The notes below the pieces were generated by a model. It saw nothing but the letters and a program-made list of their open reading frames with translations, searched no databases and was not told the DNA's origin. From the NCBI RefSeq assembly GCF_003030345.1, contig NZ_CP028158.1, positions 1,364,001 through 1,428,000 of the forward strand: 64,000 nucleotides of DNA, given 5' to 3'. The stretch comes from Plantactinospora sp. BC1 (lineage in GTDB: Bacteria > Actinomycetota > Actinomycetes > Mycobacteriales > Micromonosporaceae). Below, in pieces: positions 17,726 to 26,683 of this stretch. Numbering within the stretch: the stretch's first letter is position 1; each line of letters begins with the position of its first letter. The position numbers and the translations under genes are program-made.

Positions 17726-19012
17726 ATGACCGCCACCGCCGCGCACGTCGAGGCGTCCGCGCCGCCCGCCACGCCCGGCGACCTGATGACCGGCCGGGAA
17801 CGGCTGCGGCTCGTCCTCGTACTCGGGGCGCTGATCGCGATCGGACCGTTGACGATCGACATGTACCTGCCGGCGCTGCCGGCGATCACCACCGACTTCG
17901 GTACCGCCGAGGCGGCGGTCCAGTTGACCCTCACCGGCACCCTGGCCGGGCTGGCCCTCGGTCAACTGCTGATCGGCCCGCTGTCGGACGCGGTGGGCCG
18001 GCGGGTACCGCTGCTCGCCGGCCTGGTGTTGCACGTGGTCGCCTCGGCGCTCTGCGTCGTCGCCCCGAACATCGGCGCGCTGGGCGTGCTGCGGGTGTTG
18101 CAGGGGCTCGGCACCGCCGCCGCCTCGGTGGTGGCGATGGCCGTGGTACGCGACCTGTTCAGCGGAACGGCCTTCGCCAGGATCTTCTCCCGGCTGATGC
18201 TGGTGATGGGTGCCGCCCCGGTGCTGGCGCCCACGCTGGGCAGCGCGGTGCTCGGCTGGACGGACTGGCGCGGGGTGTTCGTCGCGCTCGGCGTCTTCGG
18301 AATCGTCCTGGTCGTCCTCGCCGCGTTCAAGCTGCCCGAGACGCTTCCGGTGCACCGGCGGCGCAGTGGCGGCGTACGCGGCACCGCCCGGGTCTACCGC
18401 TCGCTGCTGCGGGACCGTACGTTCGTCGGGCTCGTCGCGGTCGCCGGGCTGGCGATGGCGGCGCTGTTCGCGTACGTCTCCGGCTCCTCCTTCGTCTTCC
18501 AGGAGCAGTACGGGCTCGACGAGCAGCAGTTCGGGATCGTCTTCGGTGCCGGCGCGGTGGGCCTGATCGGGGCCTCCCAGCTCAACGTCCGGCTGCTGCG
18601 CCGGTACGCCCCGCAGCGGATCCTGGTCACCGCGCTGGCCGTCGGCACGCTGGCCGGGTTCGCGCTGCTCGGCTTCGCCGCGACCGGGCTCGGTGGGCTG
18701 CCCGCCGTACTGGTGTCGCTCTGGGTGGTGCTCGCCGCTTCCGGTCTGGCCATGCCGAACGCTCCGGCGCTGGCGTTGAGCCGGCACGGCGAGGCGGCCG
18801 GTACGGCGGCGGCGCTGCTCGGGGCGGTGCAGTTCGGCATCGGCGCGCTGCTGGCGCCGCTGGTCGGCGTGCTCGGCAACGGCAGTGTCGGGATGGGGCT
18901 GGTGATCGCCGGCGGCATGGTCGCCGCGCTGGCCGTGCTGCTCCTGGTCGTCCGCCCGACCCAGCTCTCCCCCGTGCCCACTCCGGAGGTCACCCCCGCC
19001 ACCGCCCACTGA
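17726..19012 (+). CDS. MFS drug efflux transporter, Bcr/CflA type
   Basis: Twelve-helix proton-coupled exporter of the inner membrane, 428 residues. The first helix contains IGPLTIDMYLPALPAI, diagnostic of the Bcr/CflA group, and the loop 2-3 motif A is GPLSDAVGRRVPL. LQGLGTAAASVVAMAVVRD matches the helix-5 region. ATG 17726 is preceded by GGGAAGGG. Substrates such as bicyclomycin, chloramphenicol or sulfonamides are known for relatives; the one here is unknown. Transcription should end at the hairpin at 19053-19102. Confidence 0.93.
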   Translation: MTATAAHVEASAPPATPGDLMTGRERLRLVLVLGALIAIGPLTIDMYLPALPAITTDFGTAEAAVQLTLTGTLAGLALGQLLIGPLSDAVGRRVPLLAGLVLHVVASALCVVAPNIGALGVLRVLQGLGTAAASVVAMAVVRDLFSGTAFARIFSRLMLVMGAAPVLAPTLGSAVLGWTDWRGVFVALGVFGIVLVVLAAFKLPETLPVHRRRSGGVRGTARVYRSLLRDRTFVGLVAVAGLAMAALFAYVSGSSFVFQEQYGLDEQQFGIVFGAGAVGLIGASQLNVRLLRRYAPQRILVTALAVGTLAGFALLGFAATGLGGLPAVLVSLWVVLAASGLAMPNAPALALSRHGEAAGTAAALLGAVQFGIGALLAPLVGVLGNGSVGMGLVIAGGMVAALAVLLLVVRPTQLSPVPTPEVTPATAH

Positions 19013-19052
19013 CCAGACGCGCAACCCACCAACCCCAACACACCTTGCCCGT

Positions 19053-19102
19053 TGATCAGGTAGCGTTCGGCCGCCCGGCGCGAGCCGGACGCTACCTGAT
19101 CA
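19053..19102. terminator. Strong 19-bp-stem hairpin between convergent genes
   Basis: TGATCAGGTAGCGTTCGGC pairs with GCCGGACGCTACCTGATCA across a 12-base loop with a single non-Watson-Crick pair. It has no U-tract, as usual in high-GC actinomycetes. The stop codon of the minus-strand gene lies inside the stem (19100-19102). Confidence 0.75.
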
Positions 19103-20065
19103 CGAACGGCGGCGGGCGCGGGTGGGCCGGTGCCGTGGGGGGTGGGCGGGAGGAACGGGGCGGCGGGGCCAGTGCGTGGGGTGGCGCAGGGCCGCCGGGA
19201 GGGCGGTCCGGGCGTCGCCGACCGCCGCGTCGACCTGGGCCTGGGTGAGGAAGATGCTGCCGGTCAGGTCGGCACCGCGCAGGTCGGCGCCGCGCAGGTC
19301 CGCCCCGGTGAGGTCGGCCAGGGTCAGGTCGACGCCGCGCAGGTCGGCGCCGATGAGGTACGCCCCGCGCAGGTTGGCGCCGACCAGGTCGGCACGGCGC
19401 AGGTCGGCCCCGATCAGCTCGGCCCCCCGCCGGTCGACTCCCGCCCGGCCAGTCCCCGCCCGACCGGCCCTCGCCCTCCGGTCGGTTGCTGGTCGGCCGG
19501 TTCGGGATCGGATCTGCTCGCTGGCCCGCAGCAGCAGCTCGTTGACGCTCCGGCGGTGGGCCGGGACGTCCAGGGCGGCGAGCGAGGAGGGATCGCCGTC
19601 GGCGAGCCCTTCGGTCACGGCGCGGGCGGCGGCCAGCTCGGCGTGCAGCGGCTCGGCCGGCTCCAACGCCAGGGCCTCGGCCAGATACCAGAGCAGTTCG
19701 TGGAGTTGCCGGACGACCGGGAAGACCTCGAACATCCCCGCCGCGACCTCCGGGTCGGTCCGCCAGTCCCGCCCCCGGTAGGTGATCTGGGCGACCTGCT
19801 GGCCGGCGCCGAAGCAGTCGAAGACGGTACATCCGGCGAAGCCGCGCTCGCGCAGGTCGCGGTGGATGCCGCAGCGGTGGTCGGACCGGAGGTTGGGGCA
19901 GGCCCGGCCGGCGGGCTTGTCGATGGCGAAGTCCGACGAGGCGGCGAAGGCCGGCACCACGCAGCACAGCCCGAAGCAGCGCTCGCAGTCGGCGTGCAGC
20001 TCGCGCCGCCGCCCCGCCGGGTCGGAGCCGGTCGGGGGTGCGTCGGGCGGGGAGGCGCCGGACAA
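19100..20065 (-). CDS. Pentapeptide-repeat protein with Cys-rich N-terminus
   Basis: Protein of 321 residues. The N-terminal part has clustered cysteines ([31 protein letters not shown]) that look like a metal or FeS site related to YkgJ-type domains. A helical middle section is followed by about ten A(D/N)LRG-type pentapeptides (about residues 212-268: [19 protein letters not shown]), which should form a right-handed beta helix. The tail is Arg/Pro-rich. Some pentapeptide proteins protect DNA gyrase, but that is not inferable here. Confidence 0.88.
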   Translation of the reverse strand: MSGASPPDAPPTGSDPAGRRRELHADCERCFGLCCVVPAFAASSDFAIDKPAGRACPNLRSDHRCGIHRDLRERGFAGCTVFDCFGAGQQVAQITYRGRDWRTDPEVAAGMFEVFPVVRQLHELLWYLAEALALEPAEPLHAELAAARAVTEGLADGDPSSLAALDVPAHRRSVNELLLRASEQIRSRTGRPATDRRARAGRAGTGRAGVDRRGAELIGADLRRADLVGANLRGAYLIGADLRGVDLTLADLTGADLRGADLRGADLTGSIFLTQAQVDAAVGDARTALPAALRHPTHWPRRPVPPAHPPRHRPTRARRRS

Positions 20066-20166
20066 GACAGTCGATCTCCAGGAAGCGAGCCGGAGGGCAG
20101 GTCCGGCGCCGTCCGCGCCGGGCCCGCCGCATGGTTGAGCTGGCTAAAGGGTACCTACCGGGCGGG

Positions 20167-20991
20167 TCAGCCGGCCGTCGGCGCGGCCTCGGGCTCGCCC
20201 TGCGGCAGCGGCTCGCCGGTCTCCAGCAGTGTCTTGAGGCTGGAGAGCAGTTCCGACCAGCCCTCGCTGACGCTCTCCAGCAGCGCGCTGCCCGGCGCGA
20301 AACCCTGGTGTACGACGGTCAGCCGCACCGCACCGCCGCGAGGCTCGATCTCGAAGCTCACCCTGCTGCGCGGCTCCTCGGCCAGCTTGGCCACCTCCGC
20401 CGGATCCATCTCGTACGCCCGGGCGAACTCGGGGCTGAAGTCGTGCCAGGCGTACGAGAGCCGACGGTAGGGCTCGGCCTCCAGCACCACCTGCTCCGGG
20501 CCGACGATCCGTACGCCGTTGTGCACCCAGACCATCTCCGAGCCGGCCCGCCAGTCGGTCTCGAAGGTGACTCCCCAGTACCGGCTGGTGAAGGCGGGAT
20601 CGGTCAGCGCCTGCCAGAGACGCTCCGGGGTGGTGTTGATGTAGCTCGTGTAGACGAATTCGCGCTCGCCCATGGGTTCCTGCTCCAATGCGCTCTTGAG
20701 GTCGGCGAGTGCGTGCACCCGCGCCCGGTCGTACTGGTTGATCCAGCGGTCCGCGATCGCGTTGATCGGCTCGGCGTTGAGGTAGTGCAACTTCTCCCGG
20801 CCGCGCCAGAGCGTGGTGACCAGGTTGGCCGCCTCCAGCACCGCGAGGTGCTTGCTGACGGACTGCCGGGTCATCGCCAGCCCCGCGCACAGCTCCCGCA
20901 GGCTCTGCCCGTTGCGGGTGTTCAGGCTGTCCAGCAGCCGTCGGCGACTGCCGTCGGCGAGCGCCCTGAACACCTCGTCCATCCCCGTCAT
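20167..20991 (-). CDS. ArsR-type HTH fused to SRPBCC (AHSA1) domain
   Basis: One-polypeptide fusion of 274 residues. The winged helix (about 1-85) reads LRELCAGLAMTRQSVSKHLAVLEAANLV; the C-terminal half (about 108-265) is an AHSA1/SRPBCC hydrophobic-ligand domain starting REFVYTSYINTTPERLWQAL. In most genomes these are two adjacent genes. The fusion suggests a repressor whose ligand pocket is in the same chain. The perfect-looking operator immediately upstream (21007-21042) points to autoregulation. Confidence 0.92.
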   Translation of the reverse strand: MTGMDEVFRALADGSRRRLLDSLNTRNGQSLRELCAGLAMTRQSVSKHLAVLEAANLVTTLWRGREKLHYLNAEPINAIADRWINQYDRARVHALADLKSALEQEPMGEREFVYTSYINTTPERLWQALTDPAFTSRYWGVTFETDWRAGSEMVWVHNGVRIVGPEQVVLEAEPYRRLSYAWHDFSPEFARAYEMDPAEVAKLAEEPRSRVSFEIEPRGGAVRLTVVHQGFAPGSALLESVSEGWSELLSSLKTLLETGEPLPQGEPEAAPTAG

Positions 20992-21006
20992 CCCCCGAAC
21001 ATGCAG

Positions 21007-21042
21007 CCAACTGGTTGCCTAAGACAATAGGCAGCCAGTTGG
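21007..21042. promoter_or_regulatory. 15-6-15 inverted repeat, operator of the ArsR-SRPBCC gene
   Basis: CCAACTGGTTGCCTA, six bases, then TAGGCAGCCAGTTGG: one mismatch in 15. It begins 16 bp upstream of the ArsR start codon. The half-site also recurs directly (AGCCAACTGGTTGC at 21006, AGCCAGTTGGTTGC at 21033) and as CAACTGGTCG at 21051. Confidence 0.7.
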
Positions 21043-21203
21043 TTGCATGTCAACTGGTCGGCGGAAGATCCCAGCCGCGACGGGCCGGAGAAGGCACGGC
21101 GCGGACACGGCACGGCGCGGCACATCGACCAGAGGTGATGGTTTCCGATTCCGCCGCCGGGGTAGCTATTTCTCCATAACCGACAGTCGACCAGGAGGGA
21201 CAG

Positions 21204-21428
21204 ATGGCATCCCGGACGCAGTACCACGTCGTTCCCGAGGCCAGCGGCTGGAAGGTGGAGCACGGCTCCACAGTGGTCGGACGCTACGACACCAAGGAGA
21301 GCGCGCTCGGCGCCGGCCGTGACGCGGCCAAGGCGAACCAGCCGAGCCAGCTCGTCGTACACAAGCAGGACGGCCAGATCGAGACCGAGCACACCTACCG
21401 CGACGACCCCTTCCCGCCCGCCGGCTAA
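21204..21428 (+). CDS. DUF2188 domain protein
   Basis: Small cytoplasmic protein of 74 residues covering one whole DUF2188 domain: YHVVPEASGWKVEHGS near the start and SQLVVHKQDGQIETEHTY near the end. The family is common in actinobacteria and has no known function. CAGGAGGGACAG precedes the ATG. Converges with ptsI. Confidence 0.88.
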   Translation: MASRTQYHVVPEASGWKVEHGSTVVGRYDTKESALGAGRDAAKANQPSQLVVHKQDGQIETEHTYRDDPFPPAG

Positions 21429-21466
21429 GAGCAGCCGCCGGAGACGACGGCACAGCAGAGTAGCTA

Positions 21467-21506
21467 CGGATCGGCCCACGCCAGCACAGCGGCGCGGGCC
21501 GATCCG
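21467..21506. terminator. 11-bp-stem hairpin between DUF2188 gene and ptsI
   Basis: CGGATCGGCCC pairs perfectly with GGGCCGATCCG across an 18-base loop, about 40 bp after the DUF2188 stop and about 90 bp after the ptsI stop. It can serve both converging transcripts. Confidence 0.6.
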
Positions 21507-21601
21507 CGTCTAGGCCGAGGTCGCGTCTAAGCCGAGGTAGCGGAGCAACCGGCTGGCACGCTCAGGTGACCGCCCTGGTCAGGCGACTGCCCTGGTCAGG
21601 C
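21506..21601. repeat. Two 17-bp tandem duplications at the 3' end of ptsI
   Basis: GCGTCTAGGCCGAGGTC / GCGTCTAAGCCGAGGTA at 21506-21539 and GACCGCCCTGGTCAGGC / GACTGCCCTGGTCAGGC at 21568-21601. The second pair reaches into the last codons of ptsI. Confidence 0.6.
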
Positions 21602-23260
21602 GACCGCCTTGCGGGCGCGCGCCGGGTCGTCGGCGTCCAGGGCCAGCCGGGCCAGCCGCAGGCAGTCGGCGTACGACCGCTTGGCGAGCGCCGCCCGCAC
21701 CGGGGCCAGCGAGCGCCCGGACATCGACAGGCTGGTCATCCCGAGTCCGACCAGCACCGGGGCGAGCAGCGGGTCGGCGGCCGCCTCGCCACAGACGCCG
21801 ACCGGCTTGCCGGCGGCACGTCCGGCGGCGCCGACCTCGCCGATCAGGCGCAGCAGGGCCGGCTGCCACGGGTCCAGCAGCTCGGCCAGCAGGCCGGACT
21901 GCCGGTCGGCGGCGAAGGTGTACTGGCTGAGGTCGTTGGTGCCGACGCTGAGGAAGTCGACGACCTCCAGCAGTTGACCGGCGCGCAGCGCCGCCGCCGG
22001 CACCTCGATCATCACTCCGGCCTTCGGTAGCCCGGCCGCGTGCACCGCGTCGGCGAACTCGGCCGCCTCGGCCCGGGTGGCGACCATCGGCGCCATCACC
22101 CAGACCTCCGCCCCGGTCTGCTCGGCCGCCCGGGCGATCGCCGCCAACTGAGTACGCAGCAGCTCCGGGCGCTGCCGGGCCAGCCGCAGGCCGCGTACCC
22201 CGAGCGCCGGGTTCGGCTCGTCGGCCTGGTGCAGGAACGGCAGCGGCTTGTCGGCGCCCGCGTCGAGGGTGCGGATCACCACCCGGCGCCCGGCCAGCCC
22301 GGCGAAGACCTCCCGGTACGCCTCGGCCTGCTCGGCCAGGGACGGTTCCCGGCTCCGGTCCAGGAAGAGCAGTTCGGTGCGGAACAGCCCGACCCCCTCG
22401 GCCTCCTCGGCCGCCGCCAGGTCCCGGGCCGAGCCGATGTTGGCCAGCAGGGCGACAGAATGCCCGTCCGAGGTCTGCCCCGGGCCGGAAACCGCCGCCG
22501 CCGCCGTGCGGTGCTCCCGGTCCGCAGCGGTGGCGACCGCCACCTCCGCCGGGTCGACGTCGACCCGGACCAGGCCGGTCGCGCCGTCGACCAGCACCGT
22601 GGTGCCCTCGACGAGGTCGCGGGCACCGGGGCAGGCGACCACGGCGGGCAGCCCAAGCGCGCGGGCCAGGATCGCGGTGTGGCTGGTCGGGCCGCCGGAC
22701 TCGGTGAGCAGCGCGACCACCTGCTCCGGGTCCAGGTCGACGGTGTCGGCCGGGGCCAGGTCCCAGGCGGTGAGCACGTACCGGTGCCCCGGCGAGGGGA
22801 CCCCGGGCATCGGTCGGCCGAGGCAGACCGCCACCGCCCGGTCGCGCAGGTCGTCGAGGTCGGCGACCCGTTCGGCCAGGTATCCGCCGGCCGCCTCGAA
22901 CGCGGCGCGGTGGGTGGCGAAGGCGGCGTCGATGGCGTGCGGCCCGTCCGACCCGGCCAGCACCTTCTCGCGTACGGCGTCGAGCAGCACCGGGTCCTCG
23001 GCCATCATCGCCTGGGCCCGGAGTACGTCGACCAGGGTCTTCTCCCCCGACCGGTCGGCCCGGCGGTGCAGTTCGGCGACCACCTCGCGCAGTGCCGCCA
23101 CCGCCCGGTCGGCCTCGGCCGCCGGTTCGGTCACCGGGGTCGGTGCGGGCAGCGCCGGCACCCCGGCGACCCGGAGCACCGGCCCACCGGCGACGCCCGG
23201 ACTGACCCCGATGCCATGCAACGCACCCTGGAGGTCCAGCGGCCCGGCCGGCTCAGGCAT
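21596..23260 (-). CDS. ptsI: PTS enzyme I (phosphoenolpyruvate-protein phosphotransferase)
   Basis: General PTS enzyme transferring phosphate from PEP to HPr, 554 residues, cytosolic. Active-site H194 lies in GGPTSHTAILAR; the PEP-binding barrel has GIGLFRTE-like GVGLFRTELLFL, ANIGSARD and the C-terminal FLSVGTNDLSQYTF and catalytic GVCGEAAADP cysteine. Start ATG 23260 overlaps the ptsH stop by 8 bp. It is the last gene of a sugar-specific PTS operon, so this species carries a general component tied to one sugar system. Confidence 0.95.
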   Translation of the reverse strand: MPEPAGPLDLQGALHGIGVSPGVAGGPVLRVAGVPALPAPTPVTEPAAEADRAVAALREVVAELHRRADRSGEKTLVDVLRAQAMMAEDPVLLDAVREKVLAGSDGPHAIDAAFATHRAAFEAAGGYLAERVADLDDLRDRAVAVCLGRPMPGVPSPGHRYVLTAWDLAPADTVDLDPEQVVALLTESGGPTSHTAILARALGLPAVVACPGARDLVEGTTVLVDGATGLVRVDVDPAEVAVATAADREHRTAAAAVSGPGQTSDGHSVALLANIGSARDLAAAEEAEGVGLFRTELLFLDRSREPSLAEQAEAYREVFAGLAGRRVVIRTLDAGADKPLPFLHQADEPNPALGVRGLRLARQRPELLRTQLAAIARAAEQTGAEVWVMAPMVATRAEAAEFADAVHAAGLPKAGVMIEVPAAALRAGQLLEVVDFLSVGTNDLSQYTFAADRQSGLLAELLDPWQPALLRLIGEVGAAGRAAGKPVGVCGEAAADPLLAPVLVGLGMTSLSMSGRSLAPVRAALAKRSYADCLRLARLALDADDPARARKAVA

Positions 23261-23537
23261 CGGCCGGCTCCTCCGCGTCCAGGTCCCGGGCGAGCAGCTC
23301 GGCGAGACCGTCCAGGGCCGCCTCGGCGCCCTCGCCGTCGGCCTCCAGCACCACCTCGGTGCCCTGCTTGGCGCCGAGCGAGAGCACCGAGAGCATGCTG
23401 TTGGCGGGTACCGCCCGCTTCTCGCCGGTCCGGATGGTCACCGGGACCGGTGCGGCCCCGGCCGCCGCGACGAAGAGCGCCGCCGGGCGGGCGTGCAGGC
23501 CGCTGGCGGAGCCGACCGTCACCGTACGCGTAGCCAT
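23253..23537 (-). CDS. ptsH: PTS phosphocarrier protein HPr
   Basis: Phosphocarrier, 94 residues. Active-site H15 is in SGLHARPAA and the regulatory-serine region reads NSMLSVLSLGAKQG. It passes phosphate from enzyme I to the EIIA encoded upstream. It lies between the zinc dehydrogenase (15-bp gap) and ptsI (8-bp overlap). Confidence 0.95.
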   Translation of the reverse strand: MATRTVTVGSASGLHARPAALFVAAAGAAPVPVTIRTGEKRAVPANSMLSVLSLGAKQGTEVVLEADGEGAEAALDGLAELLARDLDAEEPADA

Positions 23538-23552
23538 GATGGCCTCCCTCTC

Positions 23553-24593
23553 TCAGGGTTCGATCGTGACCTTGATGGCCTCGCCCCGGGCGACCACGCC
23601 GAAGGCGTCGATGGCCCGCTCCAGCGGAAGCCGGTGGGTGATCAGGTCGGAGACCGGCACCGAACCGGTGGCGATCAGGCGCAGCGCCTCGGCATTGTGC
23701 GCCGGGCTGGAGCCGTTGGCGCCGACGATGGTCAACTCGCGGTAGTGCACCAGGTTGGAGTCGAGCGAGATGATCGGGTTGTCCTTCGGCAGGCCGCCGA
23801 AGAAGCTGATCCGGCCCTGCCGGGCGGCCATCTGCACCGCCTGCTCCTGTGCCGCGCCCGAGGCCGCCGCCGTGATGATCACGTCGGCGCCGCGCCCGTC
23901 GGTCAGCTTCAGCACCTCGTCGACCGGGTCGACCTCCGAGCCGCAGATCGCCGCGTCCGGGTGCACCAGCGCGGCCGCCATCTCCAGCCGCTCCCGGTTC
24001 AGCTCGACCAGGAAGACCCGGGCGGCGCCCCGGGCCCGGGCCAGCCGGACGTGCAGGCAGCCGATCGGTCCCGAGCCGACCACCACCACGTCGTCGCCGG
24101 GGCCGACCCCGGCCAGTTCCTGTCCGTTGAGTACGCAGGCCAGCGGCTCGGCCACCGACGCCTCGGCGAAGCCGACCCCGTCCGGGATCCGGTTCAGCCC
24201 GTCCACCGCGAGCACCTTCGCCGGGACCACCAGGTACTGCGCGAAGCCGCCCTCGTAGTGGTAGCCCATCGACTCCTGGTTGGGGCAGACGGTCATCCGG
24301 CCCCGCCGGCACTCCGGGCAGGTGCCGCACGGGATCGCCGCGATCACCTGTACCCGGTCGCCGGCCGTCCAGCCGGTGACCTCGGAACCGATCTGCACCA
24401 CCTCACCGGCGATCTCGTGCCCCATCACCCGGGGCGGGTGGATGTGGTGGTGCCCGAACTTCGAGATCTTGACGTCGGTGCCGCAGGTGGAGCAGTTGCG
24501 TACCCGGATCTTGACGTCACCCGGCCCCGGGGTGGGCTCGGGGACGTCCTCGATGCGTACGTCACCGGGAGCGTGGAATCGAACGGCCTTCAT
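23553..24593 (-). CDS. Zinc-dependent medium-chain dehydrogenase (polyol-phosphate type, GatD-like)
   Basis: NAD(P)-dependent MDR alcohol dehydrogenase, 346 residues. Catalytic zinc ligands are in NCSTCGTDVK and GHE (PRVMGHEIAGEV); the structural zinc four-Cys lobe is CGTCPECRRGRMTVC. The Rossmann motif is VVVVGSGPIGCLHV. Within a hexitol PTS operon it most plausibly oxidises a hexitol phosphate, as GatD does for galactitol 1-phosphate. No MtlD-type (long-chain) dehydrogenase is present. It overlaps EIIA by 4 bp. Confidence 0.85.
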   Translation of the reverse strand: MKAVRFHAPGDVRIEDVPEPTPGPGDVKIRVRNCSTCGTDVKISKFGHHHIHPPRVMGHEIAGEVVQIGSEVTGWTAGDRVQVIAAIPCGTCPECRRGRMTVCPNQESMGYHYEGGFAQYLVVPAKVLAVDGLNRIPDGVGFAEASVAEPLACVLNGQELAGVGPGDDVVVVGSGPIGCLHVRLARARGAARVFLVELNRERLEMAAALVHPDAAICGSEVDPVDEVLKLTDGRGADVIITAAASGAAQEQAVQMAARQGRISFFGGLPKDNPIISLDSNLVHYRELTIVGANGSSPAHNAEALRLIATGSVPVSDLITHRLPLERAIDAFGVVARGEAIKVTIEP

Positions 24594-25048
24594 CGGTTGC
24601 TGTCCTCCGGTGCCGGCGTGAGCAGCGCCAGCACGTCTTCGGGGTCGGTGGCCTCGCGCAGCGCGCGGGCCCGGTCGGTGTCGAGCAGGATCTCGGCGAG
24701 GCTGGCCAGCAGCTCGACGTGGCCGTCGCCTCGGGCGGCTATCGCCACGCAGACGGTGACCGGCTGGCCGCCCCAGTCGACGCCGTCGGGAAACCGGAGC
24801 ACCGCGAGCGCGTCCCGGTGCACCAGGTCCTTGCCGGCGAGGGTGCCGTGCGGGATCGCCACCCCCTCGCCGACGTAGGTGGAGACGGAGCGTTCCCGGT
24901 CGAGCATGGTCCGCACGTACTCCGGATGGACCGCGTCGATGTCGACCAGGGCCTCGCCGCAGCGCCGGATCGCGTCGTCGCGGTCGGCGGCCACCTCGGT
25001 CAGCCGGATCGCCCGCCGGTCGAGGAGGTCTCCGGTCAGCTCAGCCAC
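24590..25048 (-). CDS. PTS EIIA component, mannitol/fructose type
   Basis: Phosphoryl carrier domain, 152 residues from GTG 25048. Active-site H67 is in GEGVAIPHGTL, the fingerprint of mannitol/fructose-class EIIA. GTG codons at 25060 and 25057 are alternative starts; 25048 gives the usual length and an 8-bp overlap with EIIB. The protein is free-standing rather than fused to EIICB as in E. coli MtlA. Confidence 0.92.
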   Translation of the reverse strand: MAELTGDLLDRRAIRLTEVAADRDDAIRRCGEALVDIDAVHPEYVRTMLDRERSVSTYVGEGVAIPHGTLAGKDLVHRDALAVLRFPDGVDWGGQPVTVCVAIAARGDGHVELLASLAEILLDTDRARALREATDPEDVLALLTPAPEDSNR

Positions 25049-25349
25049 TGACCTCACCACCGGACTCGATCGCCTTGACCACGGCGGTCACCGCCGGGTC
25101 GCCGAGGAAGACCTGGAACGGCACGACGACCTTGTCGGGCGCGGCGGCCCGGGCCCGGGCGGCCAGCCCGTTGTGCGTGATCACCACGTCGGCGTCGCCC
25201 GGGATCGAGTTGACCGGGGTGTGCTCCACCGTGACCGAGTACTTCTTGAGCTGCTTGCGGAGCTGGCTGGCGAGCATGACGCTGCTGCCCATCCCGGCGT
25301 CGCAGGCGACCACGACCTTGTGGATGTCCTTGCCGTTGATGCTGCCCAT
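25041..25349 (-). CDS. PTS EIIB component, mannitol type
   Basis: Phosphotransferase domain of 102 residues. The phosphocysteine C16 sits in the loop ACDAGMGSSVML, characteristic of mannitol EIIB. It accepts phosphate from EIIA and gives it to the sugar bound by EIIC. Separate polypeptide, 33 bp after EIIC. Confidence 0.93.
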   Translation of the reverse strand: MGSINGKDIHKVVVACDAGMGSSVMLASQLRKQLKKYSVTVEHTPVNSIPGDADVVITHNGLAARARAAAPDKVVVPFQVFLGDPAVTAVVKAIESGGEVSG

Positions 25350-25382
25350 GGCGGTACCCCTCTCGTTCGTCCGGTGGTCGGG

Positions 25383-26558
25383 TCAGCTCTGGGCGGTGGC
25401 GGAGCGGGCCACGGCCGGGCTGGTCTCGCGGTCCCGGGCCTCGTCGGCGGGTGGCGGCGTGGCCGGGTCGTCGGTCGCGCCGTCGGTGACCTCGTCGGTC
25501 TTCGGCTCGCCGTTGAGCCTGCCGAAGCCGAGCAGCGCCGAGGCGACCACGAAGGAGACCGCGGTGGCGATCAGCACGCCGAGCACCATGCCGAACCAGC
25601 CGCCCCGGGGGGTGACCGCCGCGTAGGCGAAGATACTGCCGGGCGAGGGGGTGGCGACCAGTCCGGCGCCGGTGACCATGAAGGTGCCGACCCCGGCGGC
25701 GCCACCGGCGATGGTGGCGAGGATCAGCCGCGGCTTCATCAGCACGTACGGGAAGTAGATCTCGTGGATGCCGCCGAGGAAGTGGATGATGCCGGCGGCG
25801 GGCACGCTCGGCCGCAGCGAGCGCGGCCCGAAGAGGAAGAAGGCGAGCAGCAGGCCGAGCCCCGGGCCGGGGTTCGACTCGATCATGAACAGGATCGACT
25901 TGCCGGTCTCCTGCGCCTGCGCCACCGCCAGCGGCGAGAGTACGCCGTGGTTGATCGCGTTGTTCAGGAAGAGCACCTTGGCCGGCTCCACGAGTACGGA
26001 GGCGACCGGCAGCAGGTTCTGCCCGATCAGCCAGTCCACCCCGCTGCCGGCCCAGTCGCTGAGCCGGCCCACCACCGGGGCGGCCCCCCAGACACCGAAG
26101 AGCGCCATGCCGCCGCCGATGATGCCGGCGGAGAAGTTGTCGACAAGCATCTCGAAGCCGGGCCGGATCCGGTCCTCGACCAGGCGGTCGAAGAGTTTGA
26201 TCAGGTAGGCGGCGGCCGGTCCGATGATCATCGCGCCGAGGAACATCGGGATGTCCGCACCGACGATCATGCCGACCGTGGCGACCGCGCCGACCACCGC
26301 GCCGCGCTGGCCGTGCACGATCCGGCCGCCGGTGTAGCCGATCAGGATCGGCAGCAGGCTGAAGATCATCGGGTCGACCAGCTTGGCCAGGTCCTCGTTG
26401 GGCAGCCAGCCGGTCGGGATGAAGAGCGCCGTGATCAGGCCCCAGGCGATGAACGCCCCGATGTTGGGCATGACCATTCCGGCCAGGTGACCGCCGATCC
26501 GCTGGACCCGGGCTTTGAAGCCGCTGCCCTGGACCTCCGGGGTGTACGACACGGCCAT
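25383..26558 (-). CDS. PTS EIIC permease, mannitol type
   Basis: Membrane channel/permease of 391 residues with about eight hydrophobic segments. The motif [18 protein letters not shown] is the MtlA-type substrate-binding signature, and [12 protein letters not shown] and [12 protein letters not shown] also match MtlA. The C-terminus ends in an acidic Asp/Glu/Thr-rich tail of about 45 residues in place of the fused EIIB. Sugar specificity, mannitol versus another hexitol, cannot be fixed from sequence alone. Confidence 0.93.
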   Translation of the reverse strand: MAVSYTPEVQGSGFKARVQRIGGHLAGMVMPNIGAFIAWGLITALFIPTGWLPNEDLAKLVDPMIFSLLPILIGYTGGRIVHGQRGAVVGAVATVGMIVGADIPMFLGAMIIGPAAAYLIKLFDRLVEDRIRPGFEMLVDNFSAGIIGGGMALFGVWGAAPVVGRLSDWAGSGVDWLIGQNLLPVASVLVEPAKVLFLNNAINHGVLSPLAVAQAQETGKSILFMIESNPGPGLGLLLAFFLFGPRSLRPSVPAAGIIHFLGGIHEIYFPYVLMKPRLILATIAGGAAGVGTFMVTGAGLVATPSPGSIFAYAAVTPRGGWFGMVLGVLIATAVSFVVASALLGFGRLNGEPKTDEVTDGATDDPATPPPADEARDRETSPAVARSATAQS

Positions 26559-26683
26559 GAGGGGGACTCCTTCGCAGAGGTGGCCGGCGTTACCGAACGC
26601 GGCCGGGTTCGAATGTCACGCCGTCGGTTCCGGGGGTGGGCCGACGTCCGGGGTGTTCTCGTCGTGTTGCTGGCATGACCGGC

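Noticed and set aside
19130-20470. A long plus-strand ORF opposite the pentapeptide and ArsR-fusion genes
   Set aside because: Antisense to two genes with unmistakable motifs and crossing their intergenic gap.
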